Shown here: positions 22,521 to 32,956 of the stretch, in pieces
Layout: every line of letters starts with the position of its first letter
Position numbering within the stretch: the stretch's first letter is position 1
Source of the DNA: Auricularia sp. M13
Lineage: Eukaryota > Basidiomycota > Agaricomycetes > Auriculariales > Auriculariaceae
Reading direction: 5' to 3'
Length of the DNA stretch: 64,000 bases
Assembly (NCBI GenBank): GCA_037042915.1
Contig: CM073200.1
Coordinates: 310,001-374,000, forward strand
Made by a program: the position numbers and the translations under genes
The notes under the pieces: model-generated
What the model saw: the letters and a program-made list of their open reading frames with translations, nothing else
What the model was told of the DNA's origin: nothing
Databases searched by the model: none

Positions 22521-25291
22521 TTAAGGATCCAAAGGAGCAGCAACGCGCCAGGTGACGTCTGCCGCATAGCTGGTTGCGCTGTCCGTGTTCTTCGGCCCAC
22601 CCTCGATGGCGATCCAGACCTCGGCGTTGTAATGACGCCAGTTGTGTCCCGCAATGTTGAATGACTGCAGCGTGATTCCCTCCGCCTCGCCAGCGGCGCC
22701 GGGCTGCGCGCAGAACGTCGCGTCGCGCTTGAAGACGTCTCCGCCGTCGTTGCGCGCGATCTGCAGGCGGAAGCTGGAGTGGCGGAGGAACTGGCCGGCG
22801 GCGTTGCTCGCCTCGAACGAGTAGCAGCCGGGGTCCGCGAGGCCCGCGCGCGCGATGAACGTCGCGTCGGCGCGCGTGCCGGCGTCCGAGGACGCGCTCG
22901 CGACGGACGTGACGGCGAGCGCGCCCTGGTGGCGCAGGTAGCGGTCCGTCAGGCCGGCGGTCGTCACCTGGAACGAGACGCGCGCGTCGGGCGCGATGTC
23001 CGCGCGGCTGCGCCACCACGGCGACGCGACCTGCCACGTCGTGTCCTCCGCGCGCGAGCACTTGGTGTCCCACGGGTTGGCGCCGCCGCGGTTGCTCGCG
23101 AGGTACACCTTGCCGTCGTAGTGCCGCAGGAACTTGCCCGGGACGCTGAACGACTCGAAGCGCACGCCGGACTTGGTGCCGCCGACGCGCAGGCAGAAGG
23201 TCGCGTCGCGCTTGAAGGCCGTGGTGTTGGTGGACGCGTCGAGCCGGATGCGGCTGTTGAGGTGGCGCAGGAAGCGGCCGGGCTGGTTGCGCGACTCGAA
23301 GGACCAGCACGAGGACGACGCGAGGCCCGCGCGCACGCGGAACGTCGTGTCCTGGCGCGACGCAGCGTCCGAGATGGTAGACGTCACGCCGAGCGAGTCA
23401 ACAACGCGCAGGTAGCGGTTAGAGAGGTTCGGTGTCGTGACGCCCAGCGAGATGGATTCGCCCGCGCGCAGCCACGCGACCGAGTTGAGGACGGCCAGGT
23501 GGACGGCCTTGAGCTGGTCGAAGTTGCCCTTCAAAACCTGGCGGTCGTACGTGTAATAGCCGTTAACCTCGTTCTCGACGTCGGTAGGTTCGGTGTAGAT
23601 TGAGCCCGAGAGGCCACGACCCCAGATGAGGCCCTGGAGCGTAGCAGAAACTTCTACATAGCGCCTGTTGTACGCTGCGGCGTCCGCGACGACCTCGTAG
23701 CTAAAGCCCTTGCCGGGCTGCCACTCATGACCGGCGACCTTGAGGCCTATGCCGCCGAACTCGCCAAGCTGCGCGAAGCGATTCGCGTTGGGAGGGTGCG
23801 TATTGCCAGGCCCGACGTAGATGTGGTCGTCGACGACATCGCCGTTGCCTGGGTCGCGGCCGCAGCAGTTCGAGCCGGAGTTGCCGTTGACGGGGCGCGT
23901 CGCGTCGAACGACTTGGTCAGGGTGGTGATGCGCGACTCCTCGTACTCGCCCCAGCCCTCGTTGAACGGGATCCACTGCACGATGGACGTGATGCCGCGC
24001 AGCTGGTCGATCATCCGCCTCAGCTCGTCCTCGAAGTTCTTCTTGTCCGCGGCCGACAGCGGGCCCGACGTCGCGGGCATGTCCTGGAAGACGAGCAGCC
24101 CGAGGCGGTCGGCGTGGTAGAACCAGCGCGCGGGCTCGACCTTGATGTGCTTGCGGACGGTGTTGAATCCCAGCGCCTTCTGGCGCTCGAGGTCGAAGAC
24201 GAGGGCCTCGTCAGTGGGCGCGGTGTAGATGCCGTCGGGCCAGTAGCCCTGGTCGAGCGTGCCCATCGTGAAGATGAAGCTGCATATGGTCAATGATCAT
24301 GCGCGCGGAGCACCAGGTGATACAACACATACCGTCCGTTCAGCACGGGGCGCAACCAGCCGTTGACGACGGCAGTACCAATGCTGCGCATGCCAAAGTA
24401 TCCAGTGACGACGTCTCCCGTACTCAGCGAGACACGGAGGTCGTAGAGGAACGGGTCATCCGGGCTCCAGAGACGAGCATTGGGCACAGAGATGCGCAAC
24501 GGCTTGCCCACAGCAGCAGTAGCAGTTCCCACGGTGACACCCTTGGACGAGACGACGGCAGTCACCAGTCCCTTAGCCCCCGCACTAGTCTTAACCACGA
24601 GGTTGAGCACACCAGCCTGGATGTCGGGCGTCGTGTCGAGCTGGGTGATGCGCGCCGCGGGCGCGGGCTCGAGCCAGACGGTCTGCCAGATGCCAGACGC
24701 AGCGGTGTAGTAGATGCCCGAGCCGCTCAGGCGCTGCTTGCCCACGGGGATGCCCGCGCTGTCAACGGGCGAGTACACGCCGACGATGATCTCGTTCACC
24801 GCGCCCTTCCCAGGCTTCAGCAGCGGCGTGATGTCGAAGCTGAACGCCTCGTAGCCACCCGAGTGCGTCCCGACCTCCTTGCCGTTGACCCACACCGTCG
24901 CCTGCCACGTAACCGCGCCGAAGTTGAGTATGACGCGCCGCGCGGCCCACGCGGCGGGCACGGTGAACGTGCGGCGGTAGAACGAGTGGGTCTCGTGCCG
25001 CATGATGCCCGACAGCGCGGACTCCAGCGGGAACGGCACCAGCACGGTCTCCGCGAGCGTCTGGCCCGTCGGCGGGCTCGTGATCTGCGCCGCCGCCGCG
25101 AACTCCCACGGGCCGTTGAGCGACTGCCAGTCGCGCCGCACGAGCTGCGGGCGCGGGTACTCCGGCAGCGGGTTTGTCAGCGACACGTTCGACGTCCACG
25201 GCGTCGCGAGCGGGGGCGTCTTCTGCACGTAGGCTGCGTGCGCGGCCGTGCTCAAGGCCGCGAGAGCCAGTGTCAGGTATCTGAAGGCCAT
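22521..25291 (-). CDS. Secreted glycoside hydrolase family 2 enzyme with two C-terminal AbfB (CBM42) domains
   Basis: Two exons (25291-24333 and 24279-22521) give 905 aa. A signal peptide (MAFRYLTLALAALSTAAHA) leads into a GH2 sugar-binding domain (SLNGPWEFAAA, then FYRRTFTVP, then VWVNGKEVGTHSGGYEAF), an immunoglobulin-like domain, and a TIM barrel. The barrel holds FNTVRKHIKVEPARWFYHAD, the acid/base motif WIPFNEGWGEYEE with Glu near residue 427, and GEFGGIG with the candidate nucleophile Glu near residue 493. Residues ~600-750 and ~755-905 are two beta-trefoil AbfB units, each with NRYLR/DRYLR, CxSFE and GRFLRH-type repeats, a fold that binds arabinose side chains. It probably acts on arabinose-decorated plant polysaccharides outside the cell; beta-galactosidase, beta-mannosidase or exo-glycosidase specificity cannot be read. 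The single intron, in a region where other genes have many, is notable. Confidence 0.9.
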
Positions 25292-25699
25292 TTTCGACTA
25301 CTCAACCTGAGAGTTCCTTCGTTCAGCCATTATGCACTGACGGTCAGACTGCAACGCACCTCGAGGAGGCCTTCCTTCGTCAACACACACCAGCACTCGG
25401 AGTCGAAGGGCGCAGATGACGCCTTTCCTCAGCCAGTGATTTTATACGAGGGCGCGATGAACTTGGCTGGTCACGGGAAGACTTGCCATTTGGTCGGGCC
25501 CGCGTGAGCCAAGGGGATGTCGAACATCCAACAGTCATGCAATGCGCAGCGCTCTCGATGATCAGAGATTATGAAGATTCTCGGGGGAAGATCTGCAAAA
25601 CACCTGTGATGATCGGAGGAGAAAGAGAATTGCCCGGCACTAACCGAGCACCGCGGAGGACCGAACCAGGACGGAACGCGCGAGAAAAGGGATGAAAAA
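25292..25699. other. Promoter-side intergenic region of the GH2 gene
   Basis: Upstream flank of the minus-strand GH2 gene and downstream flank of the minus-strand tRNA. No gene or clear repeat is seen. Confidence 0.5.
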
Positions 25700-25805
25700 G
25701 GGCCTAACCGGGAATTGAACCCGGGACCTCACGCATATCGGCCGTTCACCGCTCTCCGCAGCGCACAGTCCCTAAGCATGAATCATACGACTAGACCATC
25801 AGGCC
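25700..25805 (-). tRNA. tRNA-Pro (AGG) with a 34-nt intron
   Basis: On the minus strand the acceptor arms GGCCTGA and TTAGGCC pair with one G-T wobble and one mismatch-like end pair. The T arm GGTCCCGGGTTCAATTCCCG is canonical (B box GGTTCAATTCC). The anticodon stem CATGC/GCGTG encloses the loop TTAGGG-T. The anticodon AGG lies at 25773-25771. The intron (25769-25736) sits between positions 37 and 38, the canonical eukaryotic site. The A box reads TGGTCTAGTCG, where most fungal tRNA-Pro genes have GTGG, so one of the paired D-loop guanines appears changed to C. Confidence 0.92.
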
Positions 25806-26199
25806 ACGAAAACAACGGCATTTCTAATCATTATAACGTTTTTGTTTAGTCGAGGCCCTGCACTACATTTGCGAGCATGCAACTAACGAATGTGGAAACC
25901 GTAGTCCAGCGAAATACCGATTTTAAAGCATATTATCGGGAGCACCAAACCATACCTCACATGAAGACAGAAAAAAAACGAGAATCAGATGGGCGAATCA
26001 TCAGAAGGGGACCAAAACACACAGAACATCGACAAAGGGGCGAACTGAGCGGCATCACTGAGAGGAAGGGAGGGAGTGTGGGCGGGGGACGGGAGAATCC
26101 AACAGGGAGGGTGAACGAGCGGGTGGCGCGGGCATATGTACACTGGCAGCGGCAGGCCGAGGGAGAGGTCATGAATGGGATGATATGGTACGGCGTCCA
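25806..26199. other. Intergenic region between tRNA-Pro and the PEP-repeat gene
   Basis: Probably the 3' UTR of the minus-strand gene ending at 26200 plus the tRNA 5' flank. Long open frames here are on the wrong strand and lack support. Confidence 0.45.
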
Positions 26200-27762
26200 T
26201 TATGCAGCAGCGGGCTTCTCCTCCTCCTCCTCCTGCTTGGCGTCAGCTTCGGCGGCGACGGCGGCGACGGGCGTCTCCGTCGTGGCGGGCGCGGGTGCGA
26301 GCGCCTCCTCAACCGGGGCGGGGGCGGCGACGGCGGGCTCCTCGACGATGGGCTCTGGTGTGGGGGATTTCTCGACAATCGGCTCGGGGGTCGGTGCCTT
26401 CTCCACGATGGGCTCGGGCGTCGGTGCCTTCTCGGGAATGGGCTCAGGGGCGGGTTCCTCCTCAACGATGGGCTCCGGTGTGGGGGCCTTCTCGACGACA
26501 GGTTCAGGTGTAGGCGCCTTCTCGGCAACAGGCTCTGCAGCGGGCTCGTCCTTGACGACAGGCTCGGGGGTATGTTCCGCGACGTCGACAGGCTCAAAGT
26601 CTGCCTCCTCGGCGGCGGGGTCCGGCGTCGCAGCCTTCGCGACGACGGCCTCGTCCTTCTCAATCGGCGCGGGCGGCTCGGGCGTGGCTGCCTTTGCGAC
26701 CTCCGGTGCAGGCGCAGGCGTCGGCTCGACGGGTGCCGGAGCGGGCACCGCCGCTGCGTTAGTCTCGACGGCATGTGCTGCAACGGGGTATGCATGTCAG
26801 TTGTAGCCATAATGCAGCACGACGCGCGGATCGTCGCGCACCTGTCCCGTTTGACTTGGGCTTGGGCGACGGCGGGGGCGGCGTGGCGTCCTTCGCCGTC
26901 TTCTCGGCGCCGTTCGGGTGCGGTTGCTCGTGCAGGGTCGGTGCGTCCTTGGGCGGGGTGAACGAGTTCCTGCGGAGCGGATTGGTGAACGACGCAGTGA
27001 CGGATCGTCTCTTTGGGGGCGCGTCTTCTTGCGGTGGCTGTGGAAGAAGGGGGGGTCACTTGCAAATCAAGTCTATTGCTTGCCACGCACAGACGCCGTC
27101 TCCGAGCCCTCCTTGTGTCCTTTACTGCGACGGAAGAGCGCACCGAGCGTCTTGGTGATCGAAGACTCCTTGCTGCCATGCGCGCTCTTCTCCGACGCCG
27201 TCGACGCCTCCTTGCGCGGGCTCGTCGCTGGCGGCGGCGGCGAGGCAGCCTTCTCCGCGGGCTTGGTCGGGGTGGGCGAGGTCGCGCGGCTGCCGAGGGC
27301 CTGCGCCTGGGTCTTTTCCGCCTTCGGGGACGGGTCCGCGGACGGCAGGGCGAGGAAGCCGGACGGGGTGACCTCGAGGTGCAGCGAGGTGTCGATGTTC
27401 TTGGGCGGCGGCAGCTGCGGGCCGCCCTTGACGATGGGCACGAACGTCGACTGCTTCGAGGCGACGGGCGGCGCGATGTCGCCGGGCAGGTTGAGCACGG
27501 GCGCGCCGCCGGCGAACTTGGACGCGCGCGGGCTGGCGGTGGCGGCCGCGGCGGACGAGCTCTTCGACGGCGAGTGCGGCGCGGGCAGCGGCGAGAGCGC
27601 CTGGTCGGCGGCGATGCCCTCGAGCGGCGGCAGCCACGGGGCCGAGTCCGGGATGGCGCTGGGCGACGTCGGCGACGAGGGCCCAATGGAGCGTTTTCTG
27701 GACAGCCGCTTGAAGAAGCCCGAGGAGCTCGTCACTGATGCGCTATCCTTGGTGGTCGCCAT
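26200..27762 (-). CDS. Low-complexity Pro/Ala/Ser-rich protein with C-terminal PEP repeats
   Basis: Three exons (27762-27091, 27037-26842, 26777-26200) join in frame to 481 aa. The start MATTKDSASVTSSSGFFKRL is followed by a basic KRS patch. The central part includes a short conserved-looking block (FVPIVKGGPQLPPPKNIDTS) and TLGALFRRSKGHKEG near the end of exon 1. The last exon is acidic and dominated by about eight units of a 10-residue repeat, EKAPTPEPIV and variants, followed by an Ala/Glu tail. Nothing marks a known domain. Length and composition suggest an intrinsically disordered scaffold. It shares a ~450 bp divergent promoter region with TMA16 (28214). Function unknown. Confidence 0.7.
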
Positions 27763-28213
27763 TGAAGCCTGCGGCGGCGCGGGTAAGCAAAGCAGATAAG
27801 TCTTGGGCCTGGCTGGGCCTGGCGACAGCGGCAGCGGCAGCGAGCTCGCCTTTTGTCCGTCGTGTCCGTCGTCGTGTCGTGCGCTCGGGCGTCGCTAGCG
27901 GCAGCGTGGGCGGCGGCGGCAGCGAGCAGCGAGAGAACGGCCGAAGTCGAACTTCCCTCCAGCGGAGAATCGAAAAAACCGAACGAGTCTGCGGAGGCCG
28001 AACCCGCCTCTTTTCATTTCCCCAGCCTTCCACTGCCTGAGACGGCCTGTACAGTTCCCAGCCATTTATCTCATAGACACCCAGAGACCCTGGACGCTGC
28101 CGCCGCCGCCGTGGGAAATTTCAATTCCATTCAGCGGCTACACAGTAACCCCGGCAGGTGGCACGGCACGCCGGCGTTGACCGCTAAAGCAGCCTCCTTT
28201 GAGCAAAGCAGCC
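27763..28213. promoter_or_regulatory. Divergent intergenic region between the PEP-repeat gene and TMA16
   Basis: The two start codons face away from each other across 451 bp. The region should hold both promoters. I see no clear TATA box; several GTCC/CGTCGT pyrimidine-purine tracts are present. The bidirectional role is inferred from layout alone. Confidence 0.4.
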
Positions 28214-28930
28214 ATGGCCGCCACACCAACAGCAACACCAGCCAGCACAGGCGAAAAGAAGCCCAAGTCCAAAACCAAGCAACCGCAAAAGAAAGAAAAA
28301 ATCTTCCACCCAGACTCGCGCAAGGCCGGCCAGCTCGCGCGCACGGCCCTGCGCAAGGCCAAGCTCGCCGGCGCCCAGGTCAAGCGCGCCCGCAGAAACT
28401 CGGCGCTGGGTGCGTCAACGGCGCGCTCTCACCACACTGCGCGCTCACGCCTCTCCCGCAGTGGACAAGTTTGTTTTCTTCTTCCACGCGCTGCCGCCCG
28501 ACGCAGAGTGCATGACGCTGCCCGAGCTGCACGCGCTCATCCGCGACGGCTGGCTCGCCCGGCACGACGAAGAGCTCGAGCAGGAGCGCGCAGCCCGGCG
28601 CAAAGGCCGGCCGCAGAGCGCACGCGAGCTCGCCCTCGAGCAAATAAAGCAGCAAGAGGCCGAGGAATACCGCACGGGCATAGGTGGGCAGCTCACCACA
28701 GTTATTCCTCCTCTGAACACGCTCTCCCCTCTACAGAAGTACTCGATCTCACACACCCCACAAACGTCGCCCTCTTCCGCCGCTGGGACACGCACGAAGC
28801 AGCCTACATCGACCACCTCCGCTTCGTCCGCATCTCCTCCGAAAAGCCAGACCAAATCGTCGTCTCCCGCCCCGGCAAGCACGCCTCCCTAACCAAGAAG
28901 GACGACTCCGTAATGGACACGAGCGCGTGA
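28214..28930 (+). CDS. TMA16: Ribosome biogenesis factor TMA16
   Basis: Exons 28214-28409, 28462-28683 and 28737-28930 join in frame to 203 aa, the usual length of the family. Family landmarks are FHPDSRKAGQLARTALRKAK in the N-terminus, FVFFFHALPP, LHALIRDGWLARHDEELEQE, ARRKGRPQSA, and DLTHPTNVALFRRWD followed by LRFVRISS. Tma16 associates with pre-60S ribosomal particles in yeast. An earlier in-frame ATG at 28199 would add five residues; I prefer 28214 because MAATPTATP is followed directly by the basic N-terminal tail typical of the family. Confidence 0.93.
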   Translation: MAATPTATPASTGEKKPKSKTKQPQKKEKIFHPDSRKAGQLARTALRKAKLAGAQVKRARRNSALGASTARSHHTARSRLSRSGQVCFLLPRAAARRRVHDAARAARAHPRRLARPARRRARAGARSPAQRPAAERTRARPRANKAARGRGIPHGHRWAAHHSYSSSEHALPSTEVLDLTHPTNVALFRRWDTHEAAYIDHLRFVRISSEKPDQIVVSRPGKHASLTKKDDSVMDTSA

Positions 28931-29205
28931 ATTGCTCAGCGGAAACGAGACTACACAATCGAAAAAGTACATGACACGAAATGACTACAGGTGGGTTCTA
29001 GAGACGAGGGCTGGGCTACACTATCGACTATACTACACAAATCATCGGTATAATCAGGCTACAAATCAACAACGGCTACACGTGTGTTCTTTATTCATTC
29101 ATTCGTTCGCGAGAGGGGAGGGGAAAGAAAAAATCGAAATGTTCGGTGGCTCCGAGTCTTGCTGTCTCTGGCCGCCTTCAGATGATCTGGAACAACTCGC
29201 GGCCT
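28931..29205. other. Short convergent intergenic region
   Basis: 3' flanks of TMA16 (plus) and the GIN4-like kinase gene (minus). The 20-nt word GCGGCCTTCAGATGATCTGG occurs here at about 29200-29219, and a close copy, GCCGCCTTCAGATGATCTGG, at 29171-29190. This tandem word lies just 3' of the kinase stop. Confidence 0.4.
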
Positions 29206-32200
29206 TCAGATGATCTGGAACGACTCGGCCGTATCGAGCGCGCTCGCCGGCGTCCTCGGCATCCCATCCAGGTCCCACTCGCGCCGCAGCCGGTTGTACA
29301 CGAGCTTGAACGACGACAGCGCGCCCTTCTCCTGCACCATCGTCATGCCCGTCACGTACCCAGCGACCGCATGCGCAGTGCTCGCGCCCACGGCATGCAT
29401 CTCCACGCGGAACCGCACCGCCTTCGCCACGGCCGTCGTCCCCGTCGGGTCTACCACCAACCACCAGCCTTGTCAGCACCAGTAACCGTGTCTCCGCAGC
29501 CCTGCCCAATGCAACACGCACCTCTGATCTCGTCCATCCTGCACCTGAGCGCCGCGCCCGAGTCGGACACATGCACGCCCATGCCCACCAGCAGCCTTGC
29601 GCACTCCTGCCGCGTCACAGCGCCGTCGAACACGCTCAGCAGCTGGTACGACGCCGGCTTGAACTTGAACAAATTATTGAACCAGCTGCGTTTGGGCGTC
29701 GTCTCGCCCGGCACGACAAAGAACGACCCGTCCGACATCGCGGGCGACGCTTCCACTTTTTCCACATCGATCCGCATCAGCACTGTCATCTCGCAAAAAA
29801 GGACAGAGAACGGAAGAAACGCACCAGCCACCATACTCTTCTTCTTCTTGAGCACCTTAGGCGGCTCGACGATATGCACATGCTTCCCGCCGTCCGTCTT
29901 GCGCCTCTCCAGCACCGGCGCCGCCACGTTCGCCCGGTTGGCGCCCATCGCGCTCGCGCGGTTCGGCGCGCCCATGCTCATCGGCCGCGCGCCGCCCACA
30001 CCAGGCCGGCCCGCGCCGTTCTCCTTGTCCGCCTCGCGCGCATAGCTATTGCGCAGCGCAACGGGCGGCCGCGGCGGCGCCTCGCGCGACGCCTGCAGGT
30101 GCGCGCCCATCCCGCGCGGCGGCAGCGGCAGCGGCAGCATCGGGCTGCCGTACCCCAGCCCCGCGTCGTGCCCGTGCCCGTGCCCACGCGGCGTAACAGT
30201 GCGCACGCTCGTGGTGGTGGTGGTGGTGGTGGTGCTCGCCGTATCATCGTCATCCGCGTCCGCGAACCTGTCGTCAAACACCGCGCTGGCGGGCGTCGGC
30301 GGCGGGGCGGCCGTGCTCGCCGGCGCGAGCACGATCTTCGGCTGCTCCCCGCCCGACGCGGGCGCGACGACGGTGGGGACGACGAGCGACTGCCGGATCT
30401 GCATCGCGCCGAGGTGCTCGACGATCTGCCTGAAAAACCGCTGCACGCTCTCGTCCTGCAGCTCGGGCATGTCCAGCACCGGTGTGCCGTTCGACAAGTA
30501 CGATGTCGTCGTCGCCGGCGAGGAGGGCGTGGGCACTGGAGATGTCTCCGCCATCACGGGCGCGGGCATCGGCGAGTTGTTCTTGGTCGGGGATGCTGGA
30601 CGGGGCCCGGAAGGTCCAGCAGGACGTGTCGGGCTAGCCGGACGCGGCACGATGGGCTGCTGTACAGCTGCGCGACTATGCACTTTCGTCGGCGAGGCCG
30701 GGCGTGTAGCTGGCGGCGCGACTCCCATCGCCTTGCGCGGAGTGGGGGGATCAGGCCGCTTGGGTCGCTCAACCGGCGCGCTGACGGGCTCCATGGTCGA
30801 CGCCGTACTCGTAGACGGCGTCTCCTCCTGGGGCGCCTGCCGCGCCGAGCGGACATGGTCGCGCGGCTTCGGCACCTCGCGCCTCTTGGAGCGGCCAGAC
30901 GAGTCCTCGTCTTCGTCGTCCATGTTGAAATTCTCCATGTGACGCGCGCGATACCTGAGAAGAAGATGATATACCGCCTTTTCCCACGTTTTGCTGCCCA
31001 TCCAGCATCAGCTAGTATTCGTGGCTGCAAATGGAGAGGGCTTACTCGGTATTCGTCAAACCTTCGATGATCTCTTCGTCAGGCGCGCCGTGCCACAGGG
31101 TCTGCAAGTTCCCGAAGATGTCGGCGTCGATATCCTCGACGCCATTCACCGGACGGTCAACCTCCTCGAGCGACGGCGGAGGCAGAGCACCCTCGACTGG
31201 CCTGGGCGGCTTCGACACGAAAAAGGGGTGCTGCATGATCTCGGGCATCTGAGGTCGCGTTTAAGCTCCAGCAGACGGCACGGCACACCATGACCGACAT
31301 ACCGTGATGCGCTTCGCGACGTCCTTCTGGAGCATGCGCGCGATGAGGTCCTTGGCCATGGGGTCGATGTCGCCGGGCATGGCGTACTTGCCGAGCTTGA
31401 CCTTCTCGAGCAGGTGGCGGATGTTCTCGTCGTCGAACGGCAGGCGGCCCGCGAGCAGCGCGAACAGGATCACGCCGCACGACCAGATGTCCGACGTCGA
31501 GCCGTGGTACGAGCGCCCCTCGACGACCTCCGGGCTCGCGTAGTGCGGACTGCCGCAGCTCGTCTCGAGCATCCCCACGCCGCCCTCCCACGCGGCCATC
31601 CCGAAGTCCGCGACCTTGATGTTGCGCGACTTGTCCAGCAGCAGGTTCTCCGGCTTCAGGTCGCGGTGCGCGATGTTGAACCGGTGGCAGTAGTCGACGG
31701 CGAAGATGATCTGTTGGAAGTAGTGCAGCGCTTCGTCGACGGGGAGGCGGCCGCGCGAGACGAGGTAGTCGAACAATTCGCCACCCTCGACGTATTCCAT
31801 GACAAGATAGCTGTACGTATATATGTGTGAGCCTGGTACGGAACGAGGGTAATGCGTATGACGTACAGCTCGCCGCTGGTCTCCCAGACGTCGTAGAGCT
31901 TGAGGATATTGGGATGGTCGATCAGCTTCATGATGACGATTTCGCGCTCGATTCCGAGGAGAATCTTGTCCGCCGTGTCGGCTGCGTCGGACATGGACAT
32001 GCGCGAGGTGATGAGGGCGTGCTTCGAGACTATCTTGATGGCCGCATACTGTCCCGTCTTGACGTGACGCGCGATCTTGACCCGTCCTGTGACAGGCTGC
32101 ATGAGCGACTGCCTCGCCCACTGTACACCCACGACATGCGCACCAGAGCTGCCCTTTCCAATGGTACGCCCTATCTTCCAGTTGCCTATCATCTTGGGGT

Positions 32201-32261
32201 CGTCGCCGCGCCGGGAACGATGTGCCATCTTAGGAGCGCCGCGCGAGCCGTGGTCGGCCAT
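29206..32261 (-). CDS. NIM1/GIN4/CDR2-type protein kinase with long disordered tail
   Basis: The ATG is at 32261 and the stop at 29206. About eight exons are needed; introns near 32160-32097, 31870-31804, 31312-31249, 31030-30955, 29826-29775 and 29520-29450 are supported by frame and splice sites. The kinase domain is complete: [13 protein letters not shown] loop, AIKIVSK lysine, [12 protein letters not shown] catalytic loop, DFGMAAWE, a long activation segment ending SPEVVEG, and the [13 protein letters not shown] end. The [15 protein letters not shown] start and the [19 protein letters not shown] segment are typical of Gin4/Hsl1/Kcc4/Cdr2 kinases, which link septins or cortical nodes to Wee1 control. 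The ~500-residue tail is Pro/Ser/Thr-rich with a TTTTTTTTS run. The last ~130 residues ([11 protein letters not shown], then [17 protein letters not shown], then [13 protein letters not shown]) look folded and resemble a KA1-like membrane-binding end. Confidence 0.88.
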
Positions 32262-32956
32262 GGACGGTCGGGGTGAGGGCGGAGAGGGCGGAGGCGTGCG
32301 CGATGCGCCTGCTTGTCGGCAGGGACAGTGTGAGAGCAAGAGAAGAGGAACGAAACTCCGTCAGGAGACGCGGGGGGCTGCTGCTGCAATTCGACACCGG
32401 AATTATCCACGCGTCTCCGAGTCCGGCTCTAAATCGACCACGTCGGCCCTTTCCTCTAACCCGAGCTGCATTCAGACAATCACGCCCCCGAAGCAATTAC
32501 GTTACTGAGCTTGGATATGCTATTTCAGTGTCTTTCAGGGCATGTTGGCTCTTGCGGCGTCGCGTTGTTGCCGTCCCGATGATGCAAGGAACAAGCTTTG
32601 CACGTGACTCGCGCGTCGCCGCAACCGCGCAGGCACGTGCAAAGGTAACTCGACGGGAACTCTGCACCGTCCATTAAATCTCCGGTAGCAACGGAGAAGC
32701 AGTTCTCAAAGACTGTGAATTCTACGGCCGCAGACGTGGACATTGAACGAGTGTCATCGCGTACATTTAATTACTCACTAGGTGCGTAGAGCAGTACCGG
32801 ACGCGTCGGTACGCATCGCATGAAAATTACATCAGGTAGTCACATACATTGTCGCCAGGTGAGACGTAAACCACTGTAAAGAATGGATAAGGAGCCAGTT
32901 TCGAAAATAAATCAGTGCAGAAAAGAATGGTATCAAAGTCGTGGCTTCCCTCCGAG
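32262..32956. other. Intergenic region
   Basis: 5' flank of the kinase gene and 3' flank of the Cys-rich membrane-protein gene, both on the minus strand. No gene, repeat or RNA was found. Confidence 0.5.

Noticed and set aside
22779-23603. Long plus-strand frames opposite the GH2 gene
   Set aside because: They arise from high GC and codon bias on the coding minus strand and contain no recognised motif, while the minus strand has full GH2 and AbfB domains.
25877-26806. 309-codon plus-strand frame full of GSGVGAFSTM-like units
   Set aside because: It is the antisense shadow of the PEP-repeat exon; the repeat structure of the minus strand explains both its length and its apparent repeats.
29571-31070. 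499-codon plus-strand frame opposite the GIN4-like kinase tail
   Set aside because: Arg/His-rich antisense shadow of a Pro/Ser-rich exon that is joined to a clear kinase domain.
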